From: Candidatus Saccharibacteria bacterium GW2011_GWC2_48_9
Lineage (GTDB): Bacteria; Patescibacteriota; Saccharimonadia; Saccharimonadales; Saccharimonadaceae
NCBI GenBank assembly: GCA_001003725.1
Contig: LCPR01000004.1
Location: forward strand, 1 to 44,546
Length of the DNA: 44,546 nt
Reading direction: 5' to 3'
In this document: piece by piece, positions 34,462-43,873 of the stretch
How positions within the stretch are numbered: position 1 is the first letter of the stretch
Layout of the letters: the number at the start of each line of letters is the position of its first letter
Made by a program: the position numbers and the translations under genes
Notes under the pieces: generated by a model
What the model saw: only the letters and a program-made list of their open reading frames with translations
What the model was told of the DNA's origin: nothing
The model's database searches: none

Positions 34462-35285
34462 TCTGGAGCTCCCTCGGTGTTATTGAGCCGTGTTTCGACG
34501 TCGCCAGGCCCTGTTGCAGATTTTTGCACAATTACAGCCATTCTTTGGCCCGGCTCAAGCGAGCCACTCAGGTCTGCCATGCAAAACTTCACGCTTTTCG
34601 CGTACTCTGCGCTGAGTCGCGAACCAAGGTCTTGGTAATTGATTGTATCTGGCTCTTGAGCTAATAGATTGTAGGTTTGAACTGTACCATCTATCGGAGA
34701 GCGCAAAATAAGCAGGGATGTACGCGTCATGGCATTAGACCCACTCGACACCGCTGCTAGACCCCAGTCTAATTGGTCTTCTTCTACGAGCGCGCTACTA
34801 CCAGTGTACTGCGCAATCTGATAGCGAGCGTTGATGGCCGATATACCGCCATCTGTCGCGACATTGGCGCCACTTTGCTGGTTCGCATAGTACTGCCCCA
34901 TATCTAGATCGGCACGTTGCTTAGCCACAACAGGCGTGATGCGTAGCTTGGACATGTTGCTTGCAGGTATAACCTCAACCAAGCGACCGACATACAAACA
35001 GTCCGAAGTTCCCCTTAGGGTTGTCGCCGATGGGTTGCCAGCGATATATTCACAAGGATCGACATTGGTAGTCTCATTGTTGACAGTATTACTGTTGGTC
35101 AAGCTATATACTTTTGCATACTGAGAGCTTATTTTATTGCGAAACGACTCGACGCCGTCTCGATAATGTTGATCGTTGAGAGAACCTGCAGCGTTTACCA
35201 AAATACCGGAAATCAAAAGACCGGTGATTGCTAAAAACAGCATCAACTCTATTATCGTAAAACCAGATGAAAATCTGCTACCCAT
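34455..35285 (-). CDS. Prepilin-like protein (GspH/FimT-type minor pilin)
   Basis: 276 residues. The leader MGSRFSSG precedes FTIIELMLFLAITGLLISG with Glu at +5. The globular part contains paired Cys (DPCEYIAGN and SDCLYVGRL) and a final PEC. It is the first of the four clustered prepilin/PilX genes and follows pilD by 31 bases. Confidence 0.84.
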   Translation of the reverse strand: MGSRFSSGFTIIELMLFLAITGLLISGILVNAAGSLNDQHYRDGVESFRNKISSQYAKVYSLTNSNTVNNETTNVDPCEYIAGNPSATTLRGTSDCLYVGRLVEVIPASNMSKLRITPVVAKQRADLDMGQYYANQQSGANVATDGGISAINARYQIAQYTGSSALVEEDQLDWGLAAVSSGSNAMTRTSLLILRSPIDGTVQTYNLLAQEPDTINYQDLGSRLSAEYAKSVKFCMADLSGSLEPGQRMAVIVQKSATGPGDVETRLNNTEGAPEC

Positions 35286-35316
35286 TTGTGATTGATTATA
35301 GCATAAGCGTTACTTT

Positions 35317-36210
35317 TTAGAACAAAACCGTACCAATATAGAAATCGAGGATATTTTGACCAAATAATACCGTGATAACAAACGCGGCAATAAGGAATGG
35401 CCCAAATGGGACTCGAGACGTGCGGCTAAGCTTTTTACTCACCATAGCCGGAAGAAGCACCAGGCAACCTATGAGGTTTGCAAGGAATATCAGCAACACG
35501 CCATATTCCCATGAGGGCAACATGAGCGCAAATGGTACCAGTAATTTAACATCTCCAAAACCTATCCACCCACCGCGTGATATGACATACAGCAGGCCGT
35601 AAAAACCTGGCAGCACTGCAAGTGTAATACCGATCCCAAGCAATTCACCGCCCAGTAACGGTGCAGGGATGTCCGCGAGACGTAGTGACACAAAAATGAG
35701 CGCAAGGATGGCAATGAGTATCGTAATGCGATCTAGAAGCAAGAACCACCGCGCATCGTACATCCAGTGAATCGCCAGTAGCACCAGCATGATACACCAA
35801 ATCACTAAGTAGACTATGCCTTGCGTATCGAACATATATGGCCACACAAGATACGACACCACGAACGAGGCCCCAACAAGCACTTCTGCGAGTATTTCCA
35901 TCTTACCTATGGGCTTTTTGCAGGTTCGACATTTCCCTCTCGTTGATACCCAGCTTACGATAGGAATCAAATCATATGCACGGAGTTCACGACCGCAGTG
36001 CAAACATATAGAGCGATCCTGGAATGCAGATGTCTTACTACGCGTAGCGAGGCGCGTCACCTGGGTCTTCTCGCTTACCTCAATAGTGAGACCCTCTTTC
36101 TTGTCGTCAGCGAGCTGACGCACCCGTAGCCGCCACACTGTCGCAGCAGCGAAGCTGCCAAGCGCTGAGCCTAGTAAAAAAAGTCCGAGCGCAATACCTA
36201 CACTAATCAT
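35317..36210 (-). CDS. pilD: Type IV prepilin peptidase (A24)
   Basis: 297 residues, polytopic. The cytoplasmic zinc loop CLHCGREL ... CRTCKKPIG has four Cys and is the methyltransferase-type N-domain. The catalytic aspartates are in YDARWFLLLDRIT and GFGDVKLL (GxGDxKL). It cleaves the leader peptides of the pilins in this locus and probably N-methylates them. It lies after the pilA terminator, followed by the minor prepilins. Confidence 0.93.
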   Translation of the reverse strand: MISVGIALGLFLLGSALGSFAAATVWRLRVRQLADDKKEGLTIEVSEKTQVTRLATRSKTSAFQDRSICLHCGRELRAYDLIPIVSWVSTRGKCRTCKKPIGKMEILAEVLVGASFVVSYLVWPYMFDTQGIVYLVIWCIMLVLLAIHWMYDARWFLLLDRITILIAILALIFVSLRLADIPAPLLGGELLGIGITLAVLPGFYGLLYVISRGGWIGFGDVKLLVPFALMLPSWEYGVLLIFLANLIGCLVLLPAMVSKKLSRTSRVPFGPFLIAAFVITVLFGQNILDFYIGTVLF

Positions 36211-36238
36211 AAGCTATATCATACGCTATCTGGCATTT

Positions 36239-36275
36239 AAAACAAAGCCCCGGGAGTACCGGGGCTTCTTGTTTT
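36239..36275 (-). terminator. pilA terminator
   Basis: A CCGGGGCTT-type stem (AAGCCCCGG on the opposite arm) with a 5-base loop and flanking A/T arms, 25 bases after the pilA stop. It separates pilA from pilD. Confidence 0.75.
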
Positions 36276-36299
36276 AAATATGTTTGCGTCTTAGACTAA

Positions 36300-36806
36300 C
36301 TACGCTTCAACACACTGAACGCCGCCACCTTCGAGTCCTTTGGCGATTGCAACCTTACGCGCTGTTGCAGAGCCACCAGTTATCTGGCTACTAGCAAAGT
36401 CACATTTTCCACCAACTCGGTAAAAAATACGTGCTGCATTTGATGGAGTTGAGTATGTGTCGGTGAATCGCGCATCTGTAAACGCTACGTTTCCAGTACC
36501 CGTCAAGTTTACAAGAGTATAATCTTCTCCCGCAGGGTCAGCAAACTGATCGCCGTCTCTTTGCATGTAAGCCGTAATAAACGCCGCATTTAGCGTTGGC
36601 AGACTACCTCGATTAGTTGACTTGTAGTTATTTACTGTGGATTGCAAACGACTAATGTCATTCTTGCGTGTTGTATCGCGTTGGTTACGCTGGAGCGCTG
36701 GCAATGCAATGAAAACCATCAACATGATCAATGCTGCGATTGCGAGCACGAGCACGACTTCGATGATTGTAAAGCCTTCGTCCTTTTGTTTACGTACATT
36801 ATTCAT
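36300..36806 (-). CDS. pilA: Major type IV pilin
   Basis: 168 residues. The leader MNNVRKQKDEG precedes FTIIEVVLVLAIAALIML with Glu at +5. The long N-terminal helix and a small globular head with two C-terminal Cys (GGKCDFASSQ, VQCVEA) form the D-region disulfide of many pilins. It is the only pilin gene here with its own promoter and terminator, which suits high, separate expression of the fibre subunit. Ribosome site AAAGGTGG. Confidence 0.9.
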   Translation of the reverse strand: MNNVRKQKDEGFTIIEVVLVLAIAALIMLMVFIALPALQRNQRDTTRKNDISRLQSTVNNYKSTNRGSLPTLNAAFITAYMQRDGDQFADPAGEDYTLVNLTGTGNVAFTDARFTDTYSTPSNAARIFYRVGGKCDFASSQITGGSATARKVAIAKGLEGGGVQCVEA

Positions 36807-36849
36807 AGGAATTTTCCACCTTTCGTATGAAACCTATTACTGTTGTTGT

Positions 36850-36865
36850 ATATCTGCGCAGATAT
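36850..36865. repeat. Perfect 16-bp palindrome in the pilA leader
   Basis: ATATCTGCGCAGATAT lies between the pilA promoter and its ribosome site, about 9-24 bases after the predicted start. A palindrome without a loop favours a protein operator over an RNA hairpin. Confidence 0.5.
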
Positions 36866-36880
36866 TGAGCGCTTATGCTT

Positions 36881-36909
36881 ATCATAGCGTACACGCCCAG
36901 TACTGTCTA
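36881..36909 (-). promoter_or_regulatory. pilA promoter
   Basis: TAGACA, 17-base spacer, TATGAT on minus, immediately before the end of pilC. Gives a leader of about 70 bases. Confidence 0.65.
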
Positions 36910-36912
36910 TAG

Positions 36913-38130
36913 TTAATTTAGGTTACCGCCGGTAACTGTTACGAGGCTGTAAATCGGGAACAAGATCGCCACAACAATACCACCTGCAGATACCGCCATC
37001 ACCACCATCAATAGAGGTTCTATGATTGTTGATATGGCTTTAATCTGCTCATCGAGTTCGTCTTCGTATACTTTTGCGACCTTGCCGAGCATCTGATCGA
37101 TCTGGCCAGACTGCTCACCTATACGAATCATCTGAGGGATCAATGGCATGATATAGTCCTGCCCCTTAAGTGCCTTCGAAAGCGCCACACCGCCCTTCAC
37201 CTGCTCTTCTGCATTATGAATGCTCTGGCCCACAAAGGTGTTATTCACCGCCTCTGCCGATATACTCAGCATGTCGAGCATCGGCACGCCAGTACTCAGC
37301 AACGTCTCTCCTGTACGCGTAAATCGCGCCATGTACAGTTTTCGAAACAGTGCCTTCAATAGAGGTGCATTTAGCTTAAGGCGATCAGACGCTCGACGCC
37401 CTGAGTCTGTTTGCATATATTGACGGAAAAAGTATATAGCTATTGCCAGCACTATAAGCACTAGGTACCAGAAATTAATGATGAATGACGAAGTTGTCAC
37501 CAATGCCTGCGTCAAAAACGGCAGATCTTTACCAAGTCCCTCATACAGCTGAGCAACTTGCGGCACGATTGTCACCATCATAAATACGATAACGCCGATG
37601 ATCACGAGCATCACGATAGCCGGATAGTACATAGCACCTCGTATCTTGCGAACCGACTCAGCATCTTTTTCTTGTTGGTCGGCAATACGGCGCAGTGCCA
37701 TATCGAGCGTACCGGAAATTTCACCAGCACGAATCAAGGCAAGGAACACCCTGTCGAACACCTGCGGATGCTTTGCAAACGAATCCCCTAGCGAGTGGCC
37801 GCCTTCGACGGACACTATGATATCTTGCACAACATCTCGCATTTTTGGATTTTGCGTCTGTTCAATAATTGTATGTAGGCTCTGCGACAGAGGCAGACCC
37901 GCTTCGATGAGTGTTGCCAGCGAACGCGTAAACGTAACTTTGTCTTTCGTCGATATGCGCTGCGTTAAACGTGTAAGTAGATTTGTGCCTGACTCTTCTT
38001 GGATAGATAACGGAGACAGACCTTGTGCTATAAGTACCTTGGCGGCTTCACGCTCAGATTCAGCCTGAACCACAGACTTAACAATCTTTTTCGTCTGCTC
38101 ATCCTTGGCTGAATATGTAAACCGTAACAT
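36913..38130 (-). CDS. pilC: Type IV pilus inner-membrane platform protein
   Basis: 405 residues with two GspF repeats: FTRSLATLIEAGLPLSQSL (about 85-105), LGDSFAKHPQVFDRVFLALI, and the second copy with FTRTGETLLSTGVPMLDML. Three helices, near 165-195, 215-240 and 375-400. PilC connects the PilB and PilT motors to the growing fibre. It starts 3 bases after the pilT stop. Confidence 0.95.
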   Translation of the reverse strand: MLRFTYSAKDEQTKKIVKSVVQAESEREAAKVLIAQGLSPLSIQEESGTNLLTRLTQRISTKDKVTFTRSLATLIEAGLPLSQSLHTIIEQTQNPKMRDVVQDIIVSVEGGHSLGDSFAKHPQVFDRVFLALIRAGEISGTLDMALRRIADQQEKDAESVRKIRGAMYYPAIVMLVIIGVIVFMMVTIVPQVAQLYEGLGKDLPFLTQALVTTSSFIINFWYLVLIVLAIAIYFFRQYMQTDSGRRASDRLKLNAPLLKALFRKLYMARFTRTGETLLSTGVPMLDMLSISAEAVNNTFVGQSIHNAEEQVKGGVALSKALKGQDYIMPLIPQMIRIGEQSGQIDQMLGKVAKVYEDELDEQIKAISTIIEPLLMVVMAVSAGGIVVAILFPIYSLVTVTGGNLN

Positions 38131-38133
38131 GAA

Positions 38134-39204
38134 TTAACCTCTTACAATCCTTTCAAACTCACCCAAATCAACTGCGTAGTTGCGCGCTTCGTCGTATGTA
38201 ACAGTACCCGACTGCACAAGACCAGCAAGTGTTCGGTCCATTGTCTGCATACCGAGTTCGGCACCCGTCTGGATGACGGCGTCGAGTTGATGGCTCTTGC
38301 CTTCACGAATAATATTGCGCACCGCAGAGTTGGCGACGAGTATTTCTGCTGCCACCACACGACCGCCACCGATAGACGGCACCAGACGCTGCGAACAGAT
38401 GCCCATCAAGATGTTTGCCAGCTGCGAGCGGATTTGAGGCTGCTGGTGTGGTGGGAAAACGTCAATCATGCGATCGATCGACTGAGCTGCAGAGTTGGTG
38501 TGTAGGGTTGCGAACACGAGGTGTCCTGTTTCGGCGATCGTCACAGCTGCCGAGATTGTCTCGAGGTCGCGCATCTCACCGATCAATACTACATCTGGAT
38601 CTTGACGCAAGCTCGAACGCAAAGCTGCCGAGTAGCTATAGGTATCATAGTGAATTTCTCGCTGCACAATCACAGATTTCTTAGACTTGTGAGTAAACTC
38701 GATCGGGTCTTCAATGGTAATGATGTGATGAGCTCGCTCGGTATTGATCTTATCGACGATAGCCGCGAGTGTCGTCGACTTACCAGAGCCGGTTGGGCCT
38801 GTGACGAGCACGAGACCACGAGGGTACTCTGAAAATTTCATCACAACAGGTGGCATGCCAAGTTCCGTGATCGACTTGATCTCATTTGGAATGAGACGCA
38901 GTGCAGCCGCGAGATTTCCACGCTCATGAAACGCGTTCACACGAAAACGGCCAAGTGTACCAAATGCGAAGCTAAAGTCAAACTCCTTGTCTTTCATGAG
39001 TACTTGGCGCTGGTCTTCATCAAGAATTGCAAAGATCAAACGCTCGACAGTCGCTTCATCAAGTTTATCTGTACCTGGTACCGGTATCAACGACCCGTCG
39101 ACGCGAAGCATCGGAGGTAATTCAACCTGAATGTGAAGATCGGACGCTTTCTTGCGAACAACTTCTTCTAGTAGCACCTCTATTCTTAGTTCTTGGTTCG
39201 TCAT
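38134..39204 (-). CDS. pilT: Type IV pilus retraction ATPase
   Basis: 356 residues. Walker A is GPTGSGKS (136-143); the Asp box TIEDPIEF, Walker B DVVLIGEMRD and the His box TGHLVFATLHTN follow. The retraction signature AVRNIIREGK is near 290, close to the AIRNLIRE of known PilT. Its presence implies retractile pili, hence twitching or DNA pulling. Between pilB and pilC. Confidence 0.95.
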   Translation of the reverse strand: MTNQELRIEVLLEEVVRKKASDLHIQVELPPMLRVDGSLIPVPGTDKLDEATVERLIFAILDEDQRQVLMKDKEFDFSFAFGTLGRFRVNAFHERGNLAAALRLIPNEIKSITELGMPPVVMKFSEYPRGLVLVTGPTGSGKSTTLAAIVDKINTERAHHIITIEDPIEFTHKSKKSVIVQREIHYDTYSYSAALRSSLRQDPDVVLIGEMRDLETISAAVTIAETGHLVFATLHTNSAAQSIDRMIDVFPPHQQPQIRSQLANILMGICSQRLVPSIGGGRVVAAEILVANSAVRNIIREGKSHQLDAVIQTGAELGMQTMDRTLAGLVQSGTVTYDEARNYAVDLGEFERIVRG

Positions 39205-39222
39205 ATTGCCTTCCCTTTTATT

Positions 39223-40980
39223 CTACACCGTCACTCGGTTTACTTCTTCTAATGTTGTAATTCCATTGATTGCCTTGAGATACCCATCTTGGCGCATCGT
39301 TACCATCCCCTGTTCGATTGCCATGCGCTGAATTTCGGCACTCGTAGAGCGAGTCGTGATGAGCTTCTGAATCTCTTCAGAAATATCCATTACCTCATAT
39401 AATCCTGCACGACCACTATACCCACCTGGATTTGCAGGCGTATCTTTACCAAGCGCAAGGTCATAACTAGCTTGATTTGCTAGCGGCAAGCTTTCGTAGC
39501 CCATATCCGCAGACATCTGCGCAACTTCTTCTTTTGTCTTGGGCAGCAGGTGCGAAATTGTCGAGGTAATATTTTGTGTCTCGATGGCTGTAGATTTATA
39601 GATATCTCGCTTCTTAGCGATACGTCGCACGAGGCGCTGACCGATAACTGTATTGACGGTACTTGCGATCAGGAAAGGCTCGATTCCCATATCGAGTAAA
39701 CGCGGCAGTACTCCGGCTGCCGAGTTGGTGTGCAGCGTACTAAATACCAAGTGCCCTGTAAGCGCCGCCTGGATAGCCAAGTTCGCAGTCTCTGCGTCAC
39801 GAATCTCACCTACCATCACTACATCGGGATCCTGACGCAAGATCGAACGTAGTCCATTGGCAAACGTCAGCCCTACATCTGCGTTAACTTGAATCTGGTT
39901 AACACCGTTCATCTTATACTCGACTGGGTCTTCTAGAGTAACGATATTGATAGATTCGTCTTTTATCTCTTTGATTAGCGCGTAGAGACTTGTCGACTTA
40001 CCGGAACCAGTTGGACCAGAGGTAAGCACCATGCCATTTGGCCGGTGAACACCCTTGCGAATAGTACGTAGAGCTCGTCCAGCGTAGCCCATCTCTTCTA
40101 GGTCAAATGTATTGCCAGACTTGTCAAGCAAACGAATCACTACTTGCTCACCCCAGATCACTGGGCTAATAGCGATACGAAGGTCGACTTCCTTGCCTGA
40201 TACGTTCACGCCAAATTGACCATCTTGCGGTACGCGGTGTTCATCGATCTTGAGTTCTGAGAGAATCTTAATACGACTGACGAGCGCAGGCTCAATACTT
40301 TTAGGTAGCTTCATGACTTCGCGCAATACACCGTCTATACGAAAACGAATCATTAGCACTGCTTCGAGAGGCTCAACGTGGATATCGCTCGCTCGCGTCT
40401 TGATTGCATATTCCAAAATAGTGCTTAGTGCACGACTGATTGGCGAATCTTGCACGATAGTTTTGACGTTTGCAGCGGCGGCCGACTGACTCTCTGTCTG
40501 CGACACTTCTGCCGCTTCATCGACAGTACTCAAATCTGTTTTGTATTGTTCAAGAATATGGCGCACGCTTGACTCCGACGCCATAAACACCTTAATAGGT
40601 CGCTGGATAACATTGGATAGATAGTCCACAGCTTGGACGTTGTTTGCGTCAATCATGGCGATAGCCAGACGGTTCTGAACTTCAGCCAGCGGCACTGCCA
40701 TAAACCGCTCAGCCACATCTGCGCTCAGTAATCCAAGCACGTCTTGGCTAATGATCGTTGAAATAAGATTAACGTATGGCACACCTGATACGTAGGCAAT
40801 GGAGTGTGTCAGTAGCTCCTCGTCGATAATCTTCTGGTCGACAAGTACCGCGACGAGCTGGCGATTGGTAGTGAGCGCCTCCTGTTCGGCTTGCTCAATT
40901 ACTTCACGCGCTACCAAGCCCTCGTCTATCAGGACGTTTCTGAGGTTGTCTTGGATATCAGCGGTGAGTAGTGATGACAC
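39223..40980 (-). CDS. pilB: Type IV pilus extension ATPase, without the tetracysteine zinc motif
   Basis: 585 residues. An N-terminal MshEN-like domain (about 1-150) precedes the ATPase: SGPTGSGKST (321-330), TLEDPVEY, DVVMVGEIRD, TGHLVFSTLHTN. After QRLVRRIAKK the usual four-Cys zinc element of PilB/GspE is absent; that part reads RDIYKSTAIETQ. It drives pilin addition. It lies 18 bases from each neighbour. Confidence 0.95.
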   Translation of the reverse strand: MSSLLTADIQDNLRNVLIDEGLVAREVIEQAEQEALTTNRQLVAVLVDQKIIDEELLTHSIAYVSGVPYVNLISTIISQDVLGLLSADVAERFMAVPLAEVQNRLAIAMIDANNVQAVDYLSNVIQRPIKVFMASESSVRHILEQYKTDLSTVDEAAEVSQTESQSAAAANVKTIVQDSPISRALSTILEYAIKTRASDIHVEPLEAVLMIRFRIDGVLREVMKLPKSIEPALVSRIKILSELKIDEHRVPQDGQFGVNVSGKEVDLRIAISPVIWGEQVVIRLLDKSGNTFDLEEMGYAGRALRTIRKGVHRPNGMVLTSGPTGSGKSTSLYALIKEIKDESINIVTLEDPVEYKMNGVNQIQVNADVGLTFANGLRSILRQDPDVVMVGEIRDAETANLAIQAALTGHLVFSTLHTNSAAGVLPRLLDMGIEPFLIASTVNTVIGQRLVRRIAKKRDIYKSTAIETQNITSTISHLLPKTKEEVAQMSADMGYESLPLANQASYDLALGKDTPANPGGYSGRAGLYEVMDISEEIQKLITTRSTSAEIQRMAIEQGMVTMRQDGYLKAINGITTLEEVNRVTV

Positions 40981-40998
40981 TAGTGCGCTCCTTTAACG

Positions 40999-41358
40999 TT
41001 AATTAGTATTTTGTGCGTCCTGCGGTGCGGCCGAGTCTGGCGGCAGAGTCTCGTTCGATGGCGACGCTTCTGCACCTTCTGCAGCCTCGGAGCTACCAGT
41101 ACACTGATCGCTTGAATCATCTTCACTGGTACCGCTTGATTGATTTGTCTCGACACAGACCTCTACGGTCGGATTGATAGCTGAACTGTTAAACGTACGC
41201 TTAGCTGGCTGCACAATATCTTCAGAGATTTCTTCAGCTTGTTCTACTTTGACAGATTGCTTAATCTTTTCGCCTAGTAGCGACTGCGCCAATGTGAATG
41301 TCAGCAACATGCTTAGCGATGCCACAAGAATTATCATAGCTACTTCTGAACGTTTCAT
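40999..41358 (-). CDS. Small single-helix membrane protein in the pilus operon
   Basis: 119 residues. A membrane helix at about 7-28 (AMIILVASLSMLLTFTLAQS) precedes an acidic, Ser/Glu/Pro-rich outside region with a short core (INPTVEVCVETN). It overlaps the pilO stop by one base and precedes pilB by 18. Its position is where other bacteria keep pilP, but I see no lipobox or PilP fold, so it is not a clear homologue. Confidence 0.7.
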   Translation of the reverse strand: MKRSEVAMIILVASLSMLLTFTLAQSLLGEKIKQSVKVEQAEEISEDIVQPAKRTFNSSAINPTVEVCVETNQSSGTSEDDSSDQCTGSSEAAEGAEASPSNETLPPDSAAPQDAQNTN

Positions 41359-42035
41359 TATTGTTTCACCTCCTGCGTAGTCAGGCTTAGATCTTGCGCG
41401 GGCAAGTAGTACGCGCTACCTGTTATTTGAAGTGAGACGTTGCTACCCGAGCTGGTTGCGTTAATCGTTTTCACGTTGACTGCGCGAATTGACTTCTCGA
41501 GACGCTGCAATGCCTGGCTAAGCGCGTTGGCATCACCTGATATTGAGGCTGAAAACGGAAGCTCTTGTAGCCCGCCATCAAGTCCTTCCTCTGCAAGCAC
41601 TTGCCCCGATGCAGCCGACGGGTCAACCGACAGCGCATCCACTGTCAAACCGGCTACACCGCTAAACAGTTTCTGTTGCAAGGAAGCACCTAGTGCTAAA
41701 CGGTTGTCGTCTGCAGGTAGAGCATCGAGTATCGATTGCAGCGGACGCGAGTCTGTCGTGAGGCTCACTCGTTCAAGCTCTTCGTTCGTGTTAAGCACGC
41801 GAATATTTGCTTCAAGGTCCGGAACTGCTTCGATATTACTTCTCAGCACTTCCCTAGTTTCACTTTTCATACCAATAATCTTTTGGTTAAAGACAATGGT
41901 CTGCACAAGTAGAAACGCAACAACCAGCACTGCACCTAGCGCACATGAAGCCCCAGCCACCCAAAACATGACTGTTTTGCGTGTCTTAGCGATAAGATTG
42001 CGCTTTCTAATGATACCGTCTATATCTTTTCTCAT
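41358..42035 (-). CDS. pilO: PilO-like alignment-complex protein
   Basis: 225 residues. Cytoplasmic basic start (IRKRNLIAKTRKT), one helix at about 23-46, a coiled-coil-like stretch and a ferredoxin-like C-domain ending SLQITGSAYYLPAQ. Placement after pilN with an ATGA overlap supports PilO. Sequence similarity to known PilO is low, as is usual for this family. Confidence 0.8.
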   Translation of the reverse strand: MRKDIDGIIRKRNLIAKTRKTVMFWVAGASCALGAVLVVAFLLVQTIVFNQKIIGMKSETREVLRSNIEAVPDLEANIRVLNTNEELERVSLTTDSRPLQSILDALPADDNRLALGASLQQKLFSGVAGLTVDALSVDPSAASGQVLAEEGLDGGLQELPFSASISGDANALSQALQRLEKSIRAVNVKTINATSSGSNVSLQITGSAYYLPAQDLSLTTQEVKQ

Positions 42036-42817
42036 TGCGCCGCTCCTTCGTTGTTTGTTTCGCTCGTATCAAATAGCGACTGAGGAAGACGTTTGTATGA
42101 GTCTGTTACATTACCCCTATCGAGACCGCGTACTCGCAGAATGTCGATTTTTTCATCAAATAGCAGCGGGTCGTAGATGAAAGTAAGTCGGAAACTGACC
42201 GTTTTGCGCTGGTCGTTGTCGCTTTGTGCGTATGACAAGTCAGATAGCGTCACTTCAGATGCGATTTGTGCAGACTGCTCGTCCTTTGCGGTTGTTTTGG
42301 GCTCTTCACTAAATTCGTTTGGCACTGTATCAGGAGTCGCTTCCATGTAATACAGCTTCATGCCCTCGATATTCTTACGAAACACTTCAGCTGCGTCAAA
42401 CCCACGAGTGTCAGTCTGGGCGACTAGTGTAATGGTATTGGTGGCCGTATCAACACTAAAGGAGTTGAGGGTTACGCTATTGGCAGTATCTTTAGCGGTT
42501 GCCTCAACCAAGAGATTAAAGATACGAGACGTCATTGCCTTCTGTTCGTGCGTAGACTGGATACTTTCAAGTTGGTTTTGCACCGTTACCGTATTATCTA
42601 TGTCTGCGATATTGCGGAATTTTGCATCTTCGGACTTAATCTGACTAGTAAGATTGTTCGTATACACAGCCTGACCACCGATAATAAGTACCAAGATAAC
42701 TAGCACAGCTACCGAAGCTATCATAACAACTATAGACGACGATATGACGATATTGCGATGTTGTTGGGCTTTGATGAGTTCAAGCTTTACATCTGGTACG
42801 AGATTGACCTGGATCAT
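42032..42817 (-). CDS. pilN: PilN-like alignment-complex protein
   Basis: 261 residues. It starts MIQVNLVPDVKLE, the short cytoplasmic NL(L/V)P motif that docks on PilM. One helix (about 23-48), a coiled coil and a C-domain follow. Linked to pilM by a TAATG overlap and to pilO by an ATGA overlap. The ~70-residue C-terminal extension (SYAQSDNDQRKTVS onward) is longer than in classical PilN. Confidence 0.85.
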   Translation of the reverse strand: MIQVNLVPDVKLELIKAQQHRNIVISSSIVVMIASVAVLVILVLIIGGQAVYTNNLTSQIKSEDAKFRNIADIDNTVTVQNQLESIQSTHEQKAMTSRIFNLLVEATAKDTANSVTLNSFSVDTATNTITLVAQTDTRGFDAAEVFRKNIEGMKLYYMEATPDTVPNEFSEEPKTTAKDEQSAQIASEVTLSDLSYAQSDNDQRKTVSFRLTFIYDPLLFDEKIDILRVRGLDRGNVTDSYKRLPQSLFDTSETNNEGAAQ

Positions 42818-43863
42818 TATTCAGCCTCCCTTTGCGCAAGTCCTACAGCTGTAGCAAATTCAAACTCGGTTGCAAGAATTTTCTGCCTGTCTGTGTCCGA
42901 CATGTTCACTTTTTGCCACGGACTTGTTACTTGCGTCGCAACCTGTGTTTTACTACCGATATATTCTGCCAAGTTTGGAATTACGCCGGCATATCCTGAG
43001 AGATGAATACTGCTGATAGATTCTGTGGCATATTTATTCTGAAAGAATTTGATTGATTTAACAATTTCTGACACGAAGTTGTCCAACACACCTTCGATAG
43101 CACGAAACACTTGTCCTTCAAGACGATCCGGCGCGAGCCCAAACTTTAAGACAAACTGCGTTGCTTGATCTTCTTTGATGTTGAGATTCTGCACAATGGC
43201 ACTTACCAAAGCTTTGATGCCCATAGGGAGTGTACGCACCAGCACAGGTCGTTCACCAATCGTCACAACGATATCGGTCGACAACTCACCAATATCGAGT
43301 ATCACGTGCGCTCCAGTCGCATTAGCTGGCAGCAAAGAACGAGTCAACGCAATTGGATCAGGTTCTGCGGCAATCACGTTAAAGCCCAGTGAGTCGATCG
43401 ACTCGATCAAGCCCTCTACGTAATTTTGCGCAGTGCTTGCAAGCAGCACCTCTTGCTTCTTGGCGTTGTTTGGCGATGGGCCGAGCACAGTCCAGTCTAT
43501 CTTGGCATCGTCGAGCGGCATCGGGATATACTGATCCGCCTGGTATTTCAGAGTACTGCGAAGTTCGCTATCTGACATCACGGCCATTTCAATGATTGTC
43601 GTGAATGTTTTTGTCGATGGCAGCCCTACTGCGACATCTTTAGTGTGGATTCCTGCTTGCCCAATTGTGGACATGAGCGCGTTGCCGAGCTTTTTACGGC
43701 TCTCTGGTGAGTCACTTGCTATGATTTTTGGATCTAGACCGGTGTACCCTACGTGCTCTAGCTTCCAGCGGCCCTCTGTTGCTTTCGATAATTGCACAAC
43801 TCGAATTGACTTTGTGCCGATATCAAGAGCAAAGTATTCGCCCATCCCTTTGAATATATTCAT
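42817..43863 (-). CDS. pilM: PilM actin-like pilus protein
   Basis: 348 residues from MNIFKGMGEYFALDIGTKSI. The first possible ATG (43875) overlaps the -10 box of the operon promoter, so I take the next one. The actin-like phosphate-1 motif is ALDIGTKSIRVVQL, phosphate-2 is HVILDIGELSTDIVV, and IHLSGYAGVIPNLAEYI is the adenosine motif. PilM polymerises or rings under the membrane and binds the PilN tail. First gene of the pilM-N-O-x-B-T-C operon. Confidence 0.93.
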   Translation of the reverse strand: MNIFKGMGEYFALDIGTKSIRVVQLSKATEGRWKLEHVGYTGLDPKIIASDSPESRKKLGNALMSTIGQAGIHTKDVAVGLPSTKTFTTIIEMAVMSDSELRSTLKYQADQYIPMPLDDAKIDWTVLGPSPNNAKKQEVLLASTAQNYVEGLIESIDSLGFNVIAAEPDPIALTRSLLPANATGAHVILDIGELSTDIVVTIGERPVLVRTLPMGIKALVSAIVQNLNIKEDQATQFVLKFGLAPDRLEGQVFRAIEGVLDNFVSEIVKSIKFFQNKYATESISSIHLSGYAGVIPNLAEYIGSKTQVATQVTSPWQKVNMSDTDRQKILATEFEFATAVGLAQREAE

Positions 43864-43873
43864 ATTGCTTTTC

